Assembly (NCBI RefSeq): GCF_014138435.1
Contig: NZ_JACJIM010000001.1
Location: forward strand, 62,001 to 126,000
From: Methylobacterium fujisawaense
GTDB lineage: Bacteria; Pseudomonadota; Alphaproteobacteria; Rhizobiales; Beijerinckiaceae
Length of the DNA: 64,000 bases
Direction: 5' to 3'
Made by a program: the position numbers and the translations under genes
Notes under the pieces: generated by a model
What the model was told of the DNA's origin: nothing
Seen by the model: only the letters and a program-made list of their open reading frames with translations
Databases searched by the model: none
Part shown: piece after piece, positions 9,058 to 17,842 of the stretch
How positions within the stretch are numbered: position 1 is the stretch's first letter
How the letters are laid out: every line of letters starts with the position of its first letter

Positions 9058-10803
9058 ATGACCGCACTCGCCAAGATCGTCCACACCGCCCCCGAGGTCG
9101 AGGCAGAGCCCGAGCTGACCGACGGCTTCCACCTCGTCATCGACGCGCTCAAGCTCAACGGCATCGAGACGATCTACGGTGTCCCGGGCATCCCGATCAC
9201 CGATCTCGGCCGCATGGCCCAGGCCGAGGGGATGCGGGTGATCTCGTTCCGCCACGAGCAGCACGCCGGCAACGCCGCGGCGATCGCGGGCTTCCTTACC
9301 CAGAAGCCGGGCATCTGCCTCACGGTCTCGGCCCCGGGCTTCCTGAACGGCCTGACCGCCCTCGCCAACGCCACCACCAACTGCTTTCCGATGATCCTGA
9401 TCTCGGGTTCCTCCGAGCGCGAGATCGTCGACCTGCAGCAGGGCGACTATGAGGAGATGGACCAGCTCGCCATCGCCAAGCCCCTGTGCAAGGCGGCCTT
9501 CCGGGTGCTGCATGCGGCCGATATCGGCATCGGCGTCGCCCGCGCCATCCGCGCCGCCTGCTCGGGCCGGCCGGGCGGCGTCTACCTGGACCTGCCCGCC
9601 AAGCTGTTCTCCCAGGTGATGGACGCCGAGGCCGGCCAGAAGTCGCTGGTTAAGGTGATCGATCCGGCCCCGGCCCAGCACCCCGCCCCCGAGGCGATCG
9701 CCCGGGCGCTCGACGTCCTGAAATCCGCCAAGCGGCCGCTGATCGTGCTCGGCAAGGGCGCCGCCTACGCCCAGGCCGACGCGGCGATCCGCAGCCTCGT
9801 CGAGACCAGCGGCATCCCCTACGTGCCGATGAGCATGGCCAAGGGCCTCCTGCCCGACACCCACCCGCTCTCGGCCGGCGCGGCGCGCTCGACGGCGCTG
9901 AAGGACTCGGACGTGGTGCTGCTGATCGGCGCCCGGCTGAACTGGCTGCTGTCGCACGGCAAGGGCAAGAGCTGGGGCGAGCCCGGTTCGACCAAGTTCA
10001 TCCAGATCGACATCGAACCCCGCGAGATGGATTCGAACGTCGAGATCGTCGCGCCGGTGGTCGGCGACATCGCGTCCTGCGTGCAGGCGCTGCTCGACGG
10101 CATGGGCCAGGGCTGGCAGCAGCCTCCCTCCGACTGGATCGAGACGCTCAGGACCAAGCGCGAGGCCAACGTCGCCAAGATGGCGCCGAAGCTCATGAGC
10201 AACGCCTCGCCGATGAACTTCCACGCGGCACTCGGTGCGCTTCGCACAATCGTCAAGGAGCGGCCGGACGCGATCCTGGTCAACGAGGGCGCCAACACCC
10301 TCGACCTCGCCCGGGGCATCATCGACATGTACCAGCCGCGCAAGCGCCTGGATGTCGGCACCTGGGGCATCATGGGCATCGGCATGGGCTTCGCGGTCGC
10401 GGCGGCCGTCGAGACCGGCAAGCCGGTCCTGTGCGTCGAAGGCGACAGCGCCTTCGGCTTCTCCGGCATGGAGGTCGAGACCATCTGCCGGTACGGGCTG
10501 CCGGTCTGCATCGTCGTGTTCAACAACAACGGCATCTACCGCGGCACCGACACGGATCCGACCGGCCGCGATCCCGCCACGACGGTGTTCGTGCCGGATT
10601 CCCGCTACGACAAGATGATGGAAGCCTTCGGTGGCGTCGGCTACCACGTCACCACGCCGGACGAGCTGACCCGCGCGGTCAACGAGGCGATGAACTCGGG
10701 CCGCCCGGCCCTGGTCAACGCCGTCATCGACCCGGCGGCCGGCAGCGAGAGCGGCAACATCGGCAGCCTCAACCCGCAGAGCGGCATCAAGAAGAAGAAG
10801 TGA
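9058..10803 (+). CDS. oxc: Oxalyl-CoA decarboxylase
   Basis: A 581-residue ThDP enzyme that converts oxalyl-CoA to formyl-CoA and CO2 (EC 4.1.1.8), the second step of CoA-dependent oxalate breakdown. The N-terminal domain has the catalytic glutamate in [16 protein letters not shown] (Glu67). The C-terminal domain has the ThDP/Mg motif beginning [13 protein letters not shown] at about 462 and continuing to [11 protein letters not shown]. The central region carries the nucleotide-binding domain seen in the family. The C-terminus ends in a short lysine run (SGIKKKK). ATG at 9058 follows CGGGAGA. It works with oxlT upstream and frc on the opposite strand 2.3 kb away. Confidence 0.97.
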   Translation: MTALAKIVHTAPEVEAEPELTDGFHLVIDALKLNGIETIYGVPGIPITDLGRMAQAEGMRVISFRHEQHAGNAAAIAGFLTQKPGICLTVSAPGFLNGLTALANATTNCFPMILISGSSEREIVDLQQGDYEEMDQLAIAKPLCKAAFRVLHAADIGIGVARAIRAACSGRPGGVYLDLPAKLFSQVMDAEAGQKSLVKVIDPAPAQHPAPEAIARALDVLKSAKRPLIVLGKGAAYAQADAAIRSLVETSGIPYVPMSMAKGLLPDTHPLSAGAARSTALKDSDVVLLIGARLNWLLSHGKGKSWGEPGSTKFIQIDIEPREMDSNVEIVAPVVGDIASCVQALLDGMGQGWQQPPSDWIETLRTKREANVAKMAPKLMSNASPMNFHAALGALRTIVKERPDAILVNEGANTLDLARGIIDMYQPRKRLDVGTWGIMGIGMGFAVAAAVETGKPVLCVEGDSAFGFSGMEVETICRYGLPVCIVVFNNNGIYRGTDTDPTGRDPATTVFVPDSRYDKMMEAFGGVGYHVTTPDELTRAVNEAMNSGRPALVNAVIDPAAGSESGNIGSLNPQSGIKKKK

Positions 10804-10913
10804 GGGCGGCGGGCCCCTGAAGCCCGCAACCGGGATGTCTGCACGCCGGCCGGATCGCTCAGCGGTCCGGCCGTTCATGACTGCGCGGCACGCTTCGAGG
10901 CCGAGCCGCGGGT

Positions 10914-10948
10914 CCCCTCTCCCGTGCGGGAGAGGGACAGGGTGAGGG
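10914..10948 (+). repeat. Dispersed palindromic repeat, copy 1
   Basis: The core CCCTCTCCC-GTGC-GGGAGAGGG is a stem-loop followed by ACAGGGTGAGGG. I associate this element with intergenic repeats common in Methylobacterium and other high-GC Rhizobiales. A second copy in inverse orientation lies 69 bases downstream. Confidence 0.75.
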
Positions 10949-11016
10949 AACAGGTCCGTCCGGAAAGGGCGCGACCGGGACGCGCCTCAATGACGTGCTC
11001 GTCCTGAGAGTTCTCG

Positions 11017-11053
11017 CCCCTCACCCCGGCCCACTCCCGCACGGGAGAGGGAG
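11017..11053 (-). repeat. Dispersed palindromic repeat, copy 2 (inverted)
   Basis: CCCCTCACCCCGGCCCA followed by CTCCCGCACGGGAG and AGGGAG is the reverse complement of copy 1 with a few differences. The pair could fold into one long cruciform or mRNA hairpin. Confidence 0.75.
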
Positions 11054-11113
11054 TCTGGCGCCGCTGGCAAGCCACACAACGCGAATCCAACACCGATCCG
11101 ACGAGTTCCTGCG

Positions 11114-11809
11114 ATGATCGATCCCGACCTCGCCGGCCGCCTGCACTTTCGCCACCGACTGCCCGGCCGCGAACCCCTTCCGCCGGGCAGGCATGACCTC
11201 GGCCTCTTCGCCGAGCGCGACGCGGTGCTGGTGGTTCCCGAGGGTCTCGATCCGCGCCGGCCCTGCCCGCTCGTGGTTCTGTTCCACGGCGGCGGCGGCA
11301 GTGCCGAGCGCATCCTGCCGATGCTGGAGGCGCATGCCCGCGCCGCGCGCTTCCTGCTCCTCGTGCCGCAATCCCTGTTCCCGACCTGGGACATCGTCAT
11401 CGCCGGCCACGGGCCGGACCGCGAGAGGGTCGCGGCGGCACTGGCGCACGTGGCGGACCGGTTCCTCCTCGATCCGGGGCGGCTCTGCTTCGCCGGCCAT
11501 TCCGACGGTGGAAGCTACACCCTCTCGCTGGGGCTCGCGAACGGCGATGTGGCGAGCCACCTGATCGTCTCGTCGGCCGGGTTCCTGTCGGTCCATCTGC
11601 AGGTCGGCGCACCGCGCATCTTCCTGTCGCACGGGACGCAGGATGAGCAGATCCCGATCGACCGGAGCGCCCGGATCCACGTGCCGACGCTGCGCGAGGC
11701 CGGCTATCCGGTCACCTATGTCGAGTATGACGGGCCGCACGCCCATCAGCCGGCCGTGGTGGCCCAGGCAGTGGACTTCTTCTTGAGCGATCCGCCCGAC
11801 GGCGTGTGA
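11114..11809 (+). CDS. Alpha/beta hydrolase, carboxylesterase/PHB depolymerase-like
   Basis: A 231-residue serine hydrolase without signal peptide. It shows the oxyanion stretch PLVVLFHGGGGSAERI (about 52-67), the nucleophile elbow FAGHSDGGSYTL (Ser about 130), the acid region SHGTQDEQIPIDR and a C-terminal catalytic histidine in DGPHAHQP. The layout fits predicted esterases of the phospholipase/carboxylesterase and poly-hydroxybutyrate depolymerase families. The substrate is unknown. Its stop is 3 bases from the stop of the convergent HPP-CBS gene. Position between oxc and frc does not by itself imply a role in oxalate use. Confidence 0.8.
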   Translation: MIDPDLAGRLHFRHRLPGREPLPPGRHDLGLFAERDAVLVVPEGLDPRRPCPLVVLFHGGGGSAERILPMLEAHARAARFLLLVPQSLFPTWDIVIAGHGPDRERVAAALAHVADRFLLDPGRLCFAGHSDGGSYTLSLGLANGDVASHLIVSSAGFLSVHLQVGAPRIFLSHGTQDEQIPIDRSARIHVPTLREAGYPVTYVEYDGPHAHQPAVVAQAVDFFLSDPPDGV

Positions 11810-11812
11810 GCG

Positions 11813-13000
11813 TCAGGCCAGAGCGGTACGGGCCGAGGCGCGGGCGCGGACCTGTGCCTCGGGCGCCTCGGGCGCGTCGGCTTCGGACAACAGCGCCGGG
11901 ATGAGGTCCGTCTGCGAGACGATCCCGACCAGACGGCCGTCGGCGTCGACCACCGGCAGGTGGTGCAGCCCCGCCTCCGACATCCGCGGCACCAGCACGG
12001 CGATGGGTGTGTCGGGGCCGACGGGCTCGACCGCGCTCATGATGTCGGCGGCGCAGCCATGGGGTGCGCGGCCCCGCTCGGCCGTGAGCCGCAGGCGGCG
12101 GCCGAGGCCGAGGCGCGGCCCGGACCGGTCCCAGGCGGCCTTGTCGAGAAGATCCGTCTGCGTGACGATGCCGAGGACGCGTGCCCCCTCGTCGGTCACC
12201 GGAAGCGCCTTGATCCGGTGCCTGCGCAGCAGCCGCAACGCCTCAGCCAGCGGCGCGTCCGGCGCCACCGCGATCACGTCGCGCGACATGATCGCCGCGC
12301 AGGTGATCGGACTCGAGAGGCGGCCGTAGACCCGCATCTGCACGCGCCGCAGGATCTGCTCCAGGTCGCTGCGGTCGACGTCGAGGAGCTGGTCGAAATC
12401 CTCCAGCGCGGCGTCGAGGTCCGAGGCCCGGAAGCCCACCCGGGCGCCGGAGGGCGGATCGGCCGTTCTGGGACCCGCCGGGCGCAGATGCGGGTAGGTG
12501 CGCCCCGTCAGGTTGTTGAACAGCAGGGCGGTCGTCAGCAGCAGCAGCGAATTGGCCGCGACCGGCCAGAGCACGAAGCCGTAGCCCAGCTCGCGGATCG
12601 CCGGGCCGCCGAGAACGGCCGTCAGCGCCACGGCTCCGCTCGGCGGGTGCAGGCAGCGCAGGGCCATCATCAGGGCGATCGCAACCCCGATGGCGCAGGA
12701 TGCCGCCACGAACGGATCGGCGATCCACGCCCCCGCCGTGACGCCCACGAATGCCGCCACGATGTTGCCGCCGAGGATCGACCAGGGCTGCGCCAGAGGG
12801 CTCGCGGGCACGGCGAAGAGCAGCACCGCCGAGGCGCCCATCGGGGCGATCAGGACAGGCAGCGCCTCGGAGCCCAGGGCGGCGCGGCAGACGAGGCCGG
12901 TCGCCAGGATGCCCGCCAGGGCACCGGCAGCGGAGCGCAGGCGCTCACGCTTGCTGATCGGGGTCAGCTCCGGCAGGAAACGGCTCAGGAATGCGCGCAT
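11813..13000 (-). CDS. HPP family membrane protein with two C-terminal CBS domains
   Basis: A 395-residue protein. The N-terminal about 170 residues form four membrane helices with the family signature LRCLHPPSGAVALTAVLGG. After a linker, two CBS motifs follow (MSRDVIAVAPDAPLAEAL... and MSAVEPVGPDTPIAVLV...), a pair that normally binds adenosine nucleotides. HPP proteins have been linked to nitrite transport in plants and cyanobacteria; here the substrate is unknown. ATG at 13000 is preferred; GTG at 13018 would add six residues. It is separated from frc by an intrinsic terminator, so it is expressed on its own. Confidence 0.85.
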   Translation of the reverse strand: MRAFLSRFLPELTPISKRERLRSAAGALAGILATGLVCRAALGSEALPVLIAPMGASAVLLFAVPASPLAQPWSILGGNIVAAFVGVTAGAWIADPFVAASCAIGVAIALMMALRCLHPPSGAVALTAVLGGPAIRELGYGFVLWPVAANSLLLLTTALLFNNLTGRTYPHLRPAGPRTADPPSGARVGFRASDLDAALEDFDQLLDVDRSDLEQILRRVQMRVYGRLSSPITCAAIMSRDVIAVAPDAPLAEALRLLRRHRIKALPVTDEGARVLGIVTQTDLLDKAAWDRSGPRLGLGRRLRLTAERGRAPHGCAADIMSAVEPVGPDTPIAVLVPRMSEAGLHHLPVVDADGRLVGIVSQTDLIPALLSEADAPEAPEAQVRARASARTALA

Positions 13001-13020
13001 CGGATCCGGGGCTCGCACAT

Positions 13021-13050
13021 GAAAAGGACGGCGCTGGGGGAGCGCCGTCC
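13021..13050 (-). terminator. Intrinsic terminator of frc
   Basis: On the minus strand GGACGGCGCT-CCCCC-AGCGCCGTCC is a perfect 10-bp stem with a 5-base loop, followed by TTTTC. It begins 34 bases after the frc stop and ends before the HPP-CBS gene start. Confidence 0.9.
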
Positions 13051-13083
13051 TGTCTCAGGAACGCTGAGGTCGGGCGCTGTCTA

Positions 13084-14334
13084 TCAGACCGCGCGAGCCT
13101 CGTGCATCGCCCGGATCTGCTCCGGCGAGTAACCGAGGTCTGCGAGCACCTCATCGGTGTGCTCGCCGAGCAGCGGCGACGCCTTCACCTCGACCTTCAT
13201 GTCGGAGAACTTGATCGGGCTCCCGACGGTCAGGTACTTGCCGAGCTTCGGGTGCGCCACCTCGACGACGGTGCCGCTCTCGCGCAGGGACTTGTCCTCG
13301 GCGATCTCCTTCATCGACAGCACCGGCGCGCAGGGGATGTCGTAGGTGCGCAGGATGTCCACCGCCTCGAACTTGGTCTTGTCGGCGAGCCACTCCTCGA
13401 TCGTCTTGAAGATGTCGAAGATCTTGTCCTGGCGCGCCCGGGCGGTGTTGTAGCCCGGATCGGTGATCCACTCCTCCTTGCCGAGCGCCTTGCAGATCGG
13501 CGCCCAGGCATGACCTTGGATCGTGAAGTAGATGTAGGCGTTCGGGTCGGTCTCCCAGCCCTTGCACTTCAGCACCCAGCCCGGCTGGCCGCCGCCGCCG
13601 GCGTTGCCGCCCCGCGGCACCACGTCGGAGAACTCGCCGTGGGGGTACTGCGGGTACTCCTCGAGGTAGCCGAGGGCGTCGAGGCGCTGCTGGTCGCGCA
13701 GCTTCACGCGGCAGAGGTTGATCACCGAGTCCTGCATCGACACGGCGACCTTCTGGCCCTTGCCGGTCTTGTTCTTCTGGTGAAGCGCCGTGAGGATGCC
13801 GATGGCGAGGTGCATGCCGGTGTTGGAGTCACCCAGTGCGGCTGCGCTGACGGTGGGCGGCCCGTCCCAGAAGCCCGTGGTCGAGGCGGCACCGCCCGCG
13901 CACTGGGCGACGTTCTCGTAGACCTTCAGGTCCTCATAGTGGTGGCCGTCCGAGAAGCCCTTCACCGAGGCGAGGATCATGCCCGGGTTCAGCTCCTGGA
14001 TGCGGGCCCAGGAGAAGCCCATCCGGTCGAGGGCACCGGGGCCGAAATTCTCGACCATGACGTCGGAGTCTTGAATGAGCTTCTCGAGGACTTCCTTGCC
14101 GGCCTGGGTCTTGGTGTCGAGGGTGAGCGAGCGCTTGTTGGAGTTCAGCATCGTGAAGTAGAGCGCGTCTGCGTCCTCGACGTGGCGCAGCTGGGTCCGG
14201 GTCACGTCGCCGGCGCCGGGACGCTCGACCTTGATCACGTCGGCGCCGAACCAGGCGAGCAGCTGCGTGCAGGCCGGGCCGGCCTGGACGTGCGTGAAGT
14301 CGATGATCTTGATGCCTTCCAGCGGCTTGCTCAT
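13084..14334 (-). CDS. frc: Formyl-CoA:oxalate CoA-transferase
   Basis: A 416-residue class III CoA-transferase that moves CoA from formyl-CoA to oxalate (EC 2.8.3.16), giving the oxalyl-CoA used by Oxc. The catalytic aspartate is Asp169 in [12 protein letters not shown], the same number as in the Oxalobacter enzyme. The glycine-rich active-site loop [12 protein letters not shown] is at about 242-253. The N-terminal [32 protein letters not shown] is typical. ATG at 14334. It lies 55 bases downstream of a PAS-domain gene on the same strand, so the two probably form an operon, and it is closed by a strong terminator. Confidence 0.97.
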   Translation of the reverse strand: MSKPLEGIKIIDFTHVQAGPACTQLLAWFGADVIKVERPGAGDVTRTQLRHVEDADALYFTMLNSNKRSLTLDTKTQAGKEVLEKLIQDSDVMVENFGPGALDRMGFSWARIQELNPGMILASVKGFSDGHHYEDLKVYENVAQCAGGAASTTGFWDGPPTVSAAALGDSNTGMHLAIGILTALHQKNKTGKGQKVAVSMQDSVINLCRVKLRDQQRLDALGYLEEYPQYPHGEFSDVVPRGGNAGGGGQPGWVLKCKGWETDPNAYIYFTIQGHAWAPICKALGKEEWITDPGYNTARARQDKIFDIFKTIEEWLADKTKFEAVDILRTYDIPCAPVLSMKEIAEDKSLRESGTVVEVAHPKLGKYLTVGSPIKFSDMKVEVKASPLLGEHTDEVLADLGYSPEQIRAMHEARAV

Positions 14335-14389
14335 GGGGCGTTCTCCCTGTGCGGTTTGGTGATCGGGACCTTCGGATCGTCCGGCGGGC

Positions 14390-14929
14390 TCATGGCGCCC
14401 GGCGGGCCGGATCCGAGGAAGCTTCGAGTTCGGCCACGCGTTGGCGCAGGCGCTTCTCTTCGGCCCAGCGCTCGGTCTCGTCGCGGATCACGGCGACGAT
14501 CCCGGTCACCCGGTCGGAGGCGTCCCGCACCATCCCCACCGTGAAGGCGATGGAGAGCTGGCGGCCGTCCTTGTGGAGCGCCGGCACCCTCAGGGTCTCC
14601 GCCCCGTAGCGGGTGACGCCGGTGCGCATGGTCTTGGCATAGCCGTCCCAGTGGCGGCGCCGGTGCCGCTCGGGGGTGATCAGATCGAGACTCCGCCCCA
14701 GCGCCTCGGCGGCGCTGAAGCCGAAGATGCGCTCGGCGGCGGCGTTCCAGACAGTGATGGCGCCGTCCGGATCGGACACCACCACGGCGTCTCCGATAGC
14801 CCTGACGAAGTCGGCGAGATCGGAACCGTTACGCTCCGCCTGCGCCAAGCCCGTCACCGGCGACATCCGGCCAACGGGCCAGGGATGAGGCGGATTGCAG
14901 AAGTCCGAAGCTGCGTCATCCGCGGCCAC
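14390..14929 (-). CDS. Single PAS-domain protein upstream of frc
   Basis: A 179-residue soluble protein with one PAS domain (about residues 38-160): [37 protein letters not shown] is the classic PAS core and [25 protein letters not shown] the PAC part and outgoing helix. There is no kinase, GGDEF or DNA-binding domain, so it must act by protein contact or be a ligand/redox sensor stub. The ATG/GTG choice is uncertain: GTG at 14929 touches a GGGAGG with no spacing, and ATG at 14866 is an alternative. Same strand and 55 bases from frc, so it may sense a signal linked to oxalate metabolism. Confidence 0.75.
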   Translation of the reverse strand: MAADDAASDFCNPPHPWPVGRMSPVTGLAQAERNGSDLADFVRAIGDAVVVSDPDGAITVWNAAAERIFGFSAAEALGRSLDLITPERHRRRHWDGYAKTMRTGVTRYGAETLRVPALHKDGRQLSIAFTVGMVRDASDRVTGIVAVIRDETERWAEEKRLRQRVAELEASSDPARRAP

Positions 14930-15764
14930 CCTCCCTGAACGTCGCCCGAAAGAGCGGCGTTAAAATTCCAGTCCGGTCTTGCTAAGGAACCGTGACCAGC
15001 CCTTTCGTTGGTATTTGGTATGCCAAATGGGGAATTCCGTCAACGCCTGCGGTGACAGGTGGAACTTTTCTTCAACTCGATGCCGCGAGACGCGGCCCCT
15101 GACGGAATGCCGGCGGGCGGTCTCGACACGGGCCGAGCAGCCCGGCATTTCGCCCTGGGCCTTCCGAACGCGATCGCTTTCGACACGCCGATGATCGCCG
15201 CTCAGGATTTCGGGCTCCGGGCTCGACGATCAGATATGTCTACGGGCATCGACAGTATTTCCTGAATGAGTGCGCCGCGTCTCACTCTGGTCGCCTCGAT
15301 TACGATTTTAATCTCGGACCGCAACGATTGATGGATCGTCACGCCGAATGATTTCCGTATCGGCTTTTATCGGAAGCTGATCATAAGTGACGGGATCACC
15401 GCCGACGCGTCATAGATCCGGCGCCTTAGCGCAGGTTTTCCGTAGCGAGATCGGCTTGAGCGCGGCTTCGTGTGTCTCCGACAGAACGCGGGCACCACCA
15501 TGGCCACGCATTCCGCGAGGACGACCGGGCGGCTGGATCCGGCAGACTGCCTCCGGCCCAACAGCGATGTGGTCATCGATGGCACGCACGGATTCCATCG
15601 GAGCAGGCCGCGCCGCGACACGCGCGGAGGCGACGCCGAGGCATCCATAACGACATGCTTTTGCCGTCTCCCCGTGCGAGAGGCGATCGGCGTGCGGATT
15701 GCGGCGCGGTCATGATCCCGGTGACGGGTCGACCTTCTAGGCCGGGAGGGCCGGGAATCAGACC
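14930..15764. other. Long intergenic region between PAS-frc and the polysaccharide export gene
   Basis: No convincing gene in 835 bases. Short open frames on both strands lack recognisable motifs. The part at about 15240-15400 is visibly richer in A and T than its surroundings, as promoter regions are. A palindrome at 15013-15028 is listed separately. Promoters for both flanking genes must lie here. Confidence 0.6.
15013..15028. promoter_or_regulatory. Candidate operator upstream of PAS-frc (ATTTGG-TATG-CCAAAT)
   Basis: ATTTGGTATGCCAAAT has perfect 6-base arms and lies 84 bases upstream of the PAS gene start. It shares the GGTAT core with the palindrome in front of oxlT (7530-7544) and resembles GntR-type operators. 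Confidence 0.4.
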
Positions 15765-17006
15765 ATGAATATGGAGATCCGGAAGGCAGAGGGACAGCCG
15801 GTTACGTCTGCCGACCGTCAACAGGCGGTCACTGAGTCGCTTCGGCAGATCGCGCGCATGTCGCGCTTCGCCGATCGCAAGAAGGGGATCCGATCCTATC
15901 AGGTCCAGACCAAGAACGACCCCTGGATCCCGGTCCTGTTCGTGCTCTGTTTCATCCTACCGGCCTTGGCCGGTGCCGTCTATTACGGCTTGATCGCGTC
16001 GAATCGCTACGTCACCGAAGCACGCTTCGCGATCCGACCGGCTCTCGGCTCGTCCGACAAGACATCCTCCGAAACCGGGGGAACCGCTTCCGGCACGTCG
16101 AACCAGATGGTGGCGCAGGATACACAGATCACGCGCGAGTTCATCCTCAGCCGGCCGATGCTGGAGATCCTCGAGGGGCAGCTGCCGCTGCGCCAGTGGT
16201 TCAGCAGCGATTCGATCGATTACTTTTCACGGTTCGATCCTGAAAAGCCGATCGAGAAGTTCGTCCGCTATTGGAAGCGGCGCGTCGGCGTCGAGGTCGA
16301 AGGCGGCTCCGGGATCATGTCCGTCACGGTCGAGGCCTTCGATCCGGACGAATCGCTTGCCATTGCCAAGGCCGTCATGAAGGAGGCCGAGCGCAAGGTG
16401 AACGACCTCAGCGTCAAGTCGCGCGAGGACGCCGTGGCGGAGAGCGCGCGCGAACTCCGTCTTGCCGAAGAGCGCATGACCAAGATCCGCCTCGCCATGC
16501 GCGACCTGCGCAACCGCGAAGGTGTGCTGGACGCCCAAAAGACGAATGACATCAATATCAAGATGATCGCGGAGCTGCGGTCATCCCGCATCAACCTCGC
16601 GGTCCAGCTCGCGATCGGCCAGCGCGACCTCGGTCCCGATTCGCGCCGGATCATGGATCTCAAGCAGCAGATCAAGGATATCGACGACAACATCGCCCGG
16701 ATCGAGCGGCAATCCGCCAGCCAGGATCCCGATCAGAAGCGGCTGCTGTCCGACGCGTTGACGCGGTTCGAGATCCTGGAGAACGACCGGAAGAACGCCG
16801 AGAAATACTACCAGCAAGTGCTGACCGCCTACGAGCGCGCCCGCATCATCTCGGCCCGGCAGATCGAGTTCTTCAGCCCGATCGTCGAGCCCGTGAAAGC
16901 GGAATCGTCGACCGAACCGCGGCGGCTCCTGATGATCGGCCTGATCATGGCGGGCGCCGGAATCCTGTTCGGAGCCTCGATGTTCGCTCGTAAGATGATG
17001 ACCTGA
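15765..17006 (+). CDS. Capsule/exopolysaccharide export inner-membrane protein (KpsE/CtrB/Wzz-like)
   Basis: A 413-residue polysaccharide co-polymerase-type protein. It has a cytoplasmic N-terminus, one membrane helix (IPVLFVLCFILPALAGAVYYGLIA, part of about 55-80), a long periplasmic part with coiled coil (about 205-355), the characteristic C-terminal proline-containing stretch SPIVEPVKAESSTEPRR, and a second membrane helix before a short tail. This matches the KpsE/BexC/CtrB group that couples capsule ABC transporters to the outer membrane channel. No kpsD, kpsM or kpsT is next to it. ATG at 15765. Confidence 0.85.
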   Translation: MNMEIRKAEGQPVTSADRQQAVTESLRQIARMSRFADRKKGIRSYQVQTKNDPWIPVLFVLCFILPALAGAVYYGLIASNRYVTEARFAIRPALGSSDKTSSETGGTASGTSNQMVAQDTQITREFILSRPMLEILEGQLPLRQWFSSDSIDYFSRFDPEKPIEKFVRYWKRRVGVEVEGGSGIMSVTVEAFDPDESLAIAKAVMKEAERKVNDLSVKSREDAVAESARELRLAEERMTKIRLAMRDLRNREGVLDAQKTNDINIKMIAELRSSRINLAVQLAIGQRDLGPDSRRIMDLKQQIKDIDDNIARIERQSASQDPDQKRLLSDALTRFEILENDRKNAEKYYQQVLTAYERARIISARQIEFFSPIVEPVKAESSTEPRRLLMIGLIMAGAGILFGASMFARKMMT

Positions 17007-17023
17007 CCCACGCCCGCCCCGCG

Positions 17024-17049
17024 GATTTGCCCGGGGCGGATACGTATCC
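17024..17049. terminator. Hairpin between convergent genes
   Basis: CCGCCCCG-N10-CGGGGCGG is a perfect 8-bp stem in the 48-base space between two convergent stop codons. It lacks a T-run, so termination in either direction is only suggested. Confidence 0.45.
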
Positions 17050-17054
17050 TCGCC

Positions 17055-17636
17055 TCAGCGGGTGGACCGGGCGGCCGGGCCGATCGTACCGCCGGTCCAG
17101 CCCTGTGCCCGCCAATCCTCGGCGCGCTCGTCGATGTCGATCGAACCGGCTTGATCCAGAATGGCGAGGACGCGCTCGCCCCGCGACTCGTCGGCCCGAA
17201 CGGTGACCAGAGTGCCGCCCCGTCGCACGCCTTCCGCATAGGTCTCGGCTTCGTCGGCGCTGAGACCCGCCGCCGTCAGGCCGCCGATCAGGCCTCCGGC
17301 CGCGGCGCCGACCCCGGCGCCCGTGACGGCGGCCACGAGCCAGCCCGCCGCGACCACCGGTCCGAGCCCGGGGATGGCCAGCAGCCCGAGGCCGGCGAGC
17401 AGCCCCGCGCCACCGCCCAACACCGTCCCGACCGTCGCCCCGGTGCCCGCCGACTCCGCCGCGTCCGACGGGTGGGGCACGGCGGAACCGGGCGCGTGCG
17501 GTTCAGCGGGTGAGTCGGGGCGGTTCGCGACAATGCTGATCTCGGCATGGGGGATGCCGGCAGCTTCCAGCCGGTCCACCGCGTCTGCAGCGGCCTCGTA
17601 TCGGTCGAACAGGGCGGTCAAGATGCGGACGGCCAT
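17055..17636 (-). CDS. General stress protein-like (YflT-type N-terminus, glycine-rich centre)
   Basis: A 193-residue protein. The N-terminal MAVRILTALFDRYEAAADAVDRLEAAGIPHAEISIVANR resembles the heat-induced stress protein YflT domain. The centre is a glycine/alanine-rich hydrophobic stretch (VGTVLGGGAGLLAGLGLLAI and after), like the glycine-zipper part of such proteins, and may sit in a membrane. The end contains GGTLVTVRADESRGERVLAIL. ATG at 17636 has GGGAGGATC just upstream; a longer open frame to 17879 has no good start. Physiological role unknown. Confidence 0.7.
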   Translation of the reverse strand: MAVRILTALFDRYEAAADAVDRLEAAGIPHAEISIVANRPDSPAEPHAPGSAVPHPSDAAESAGTGATVGTVLGGGAGLLAGLGLLAIPGLGPVVAAGWLVAAVTGAGVGAAAGGLIGGLTAAGLSADEAETYAEGVRRGGTLVTVRADESRGERVLAILDQAGSIDIDERAEDWRAQGWTGGTIGPAARSTR

Positions 17637-17767
17637 CGGATCCTCCCGGACATACCCGGGTCGGAGCCCGGAGACGTGGCGACATCGCGGAAAGCCCGCA
17701 AAGGGCTCGGACGGGTCCTCATCAAGCGCTTGCGGCAGCCCCGGTTCCCGGCACTGCCCGCCACATC

Positions 17768-17783
17768 TTAACGCCGCGCTAAC
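17768..17783 (+). promoter_or_regulatory. CtrA-like box upstream of flhA
   Basis: TTAA-CGCCGCG-CTAAC matches TTAA-N7-TTAAC with one mismatch, and its right half continues as CTAACCAT, one base from the extended half-site TTAACCAT. It ends 60 bases before the flhA start, a position suited to activation. Confidence 0.55.
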
Positions 17784-17842
17784 CATCCACCCGGCAGATC
17801 TTGCCGAGTGCTCCCCGGCCCGTCCGAGGGGAACGGCGACGG

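Larger units (their letters stand above)
10804..11113. other. Intergenic spacer, oxc to hydrolase gene, with paired repeats
   Basis: No gene is seen in these 310 bases. They hold two copies, in opposite orientation, of a palindromic repeat (described separately) and nothing else I recognise. Confidence 0.7.

Noticed and set aside
11114-13000. Esterase and HPP-CBS genes as part of the oxalate pathway
   Set aside because: Only position suggests it; neither activity is needed for oxalate breakdown, and HPP-CBS is isolated from frc by a terminator.
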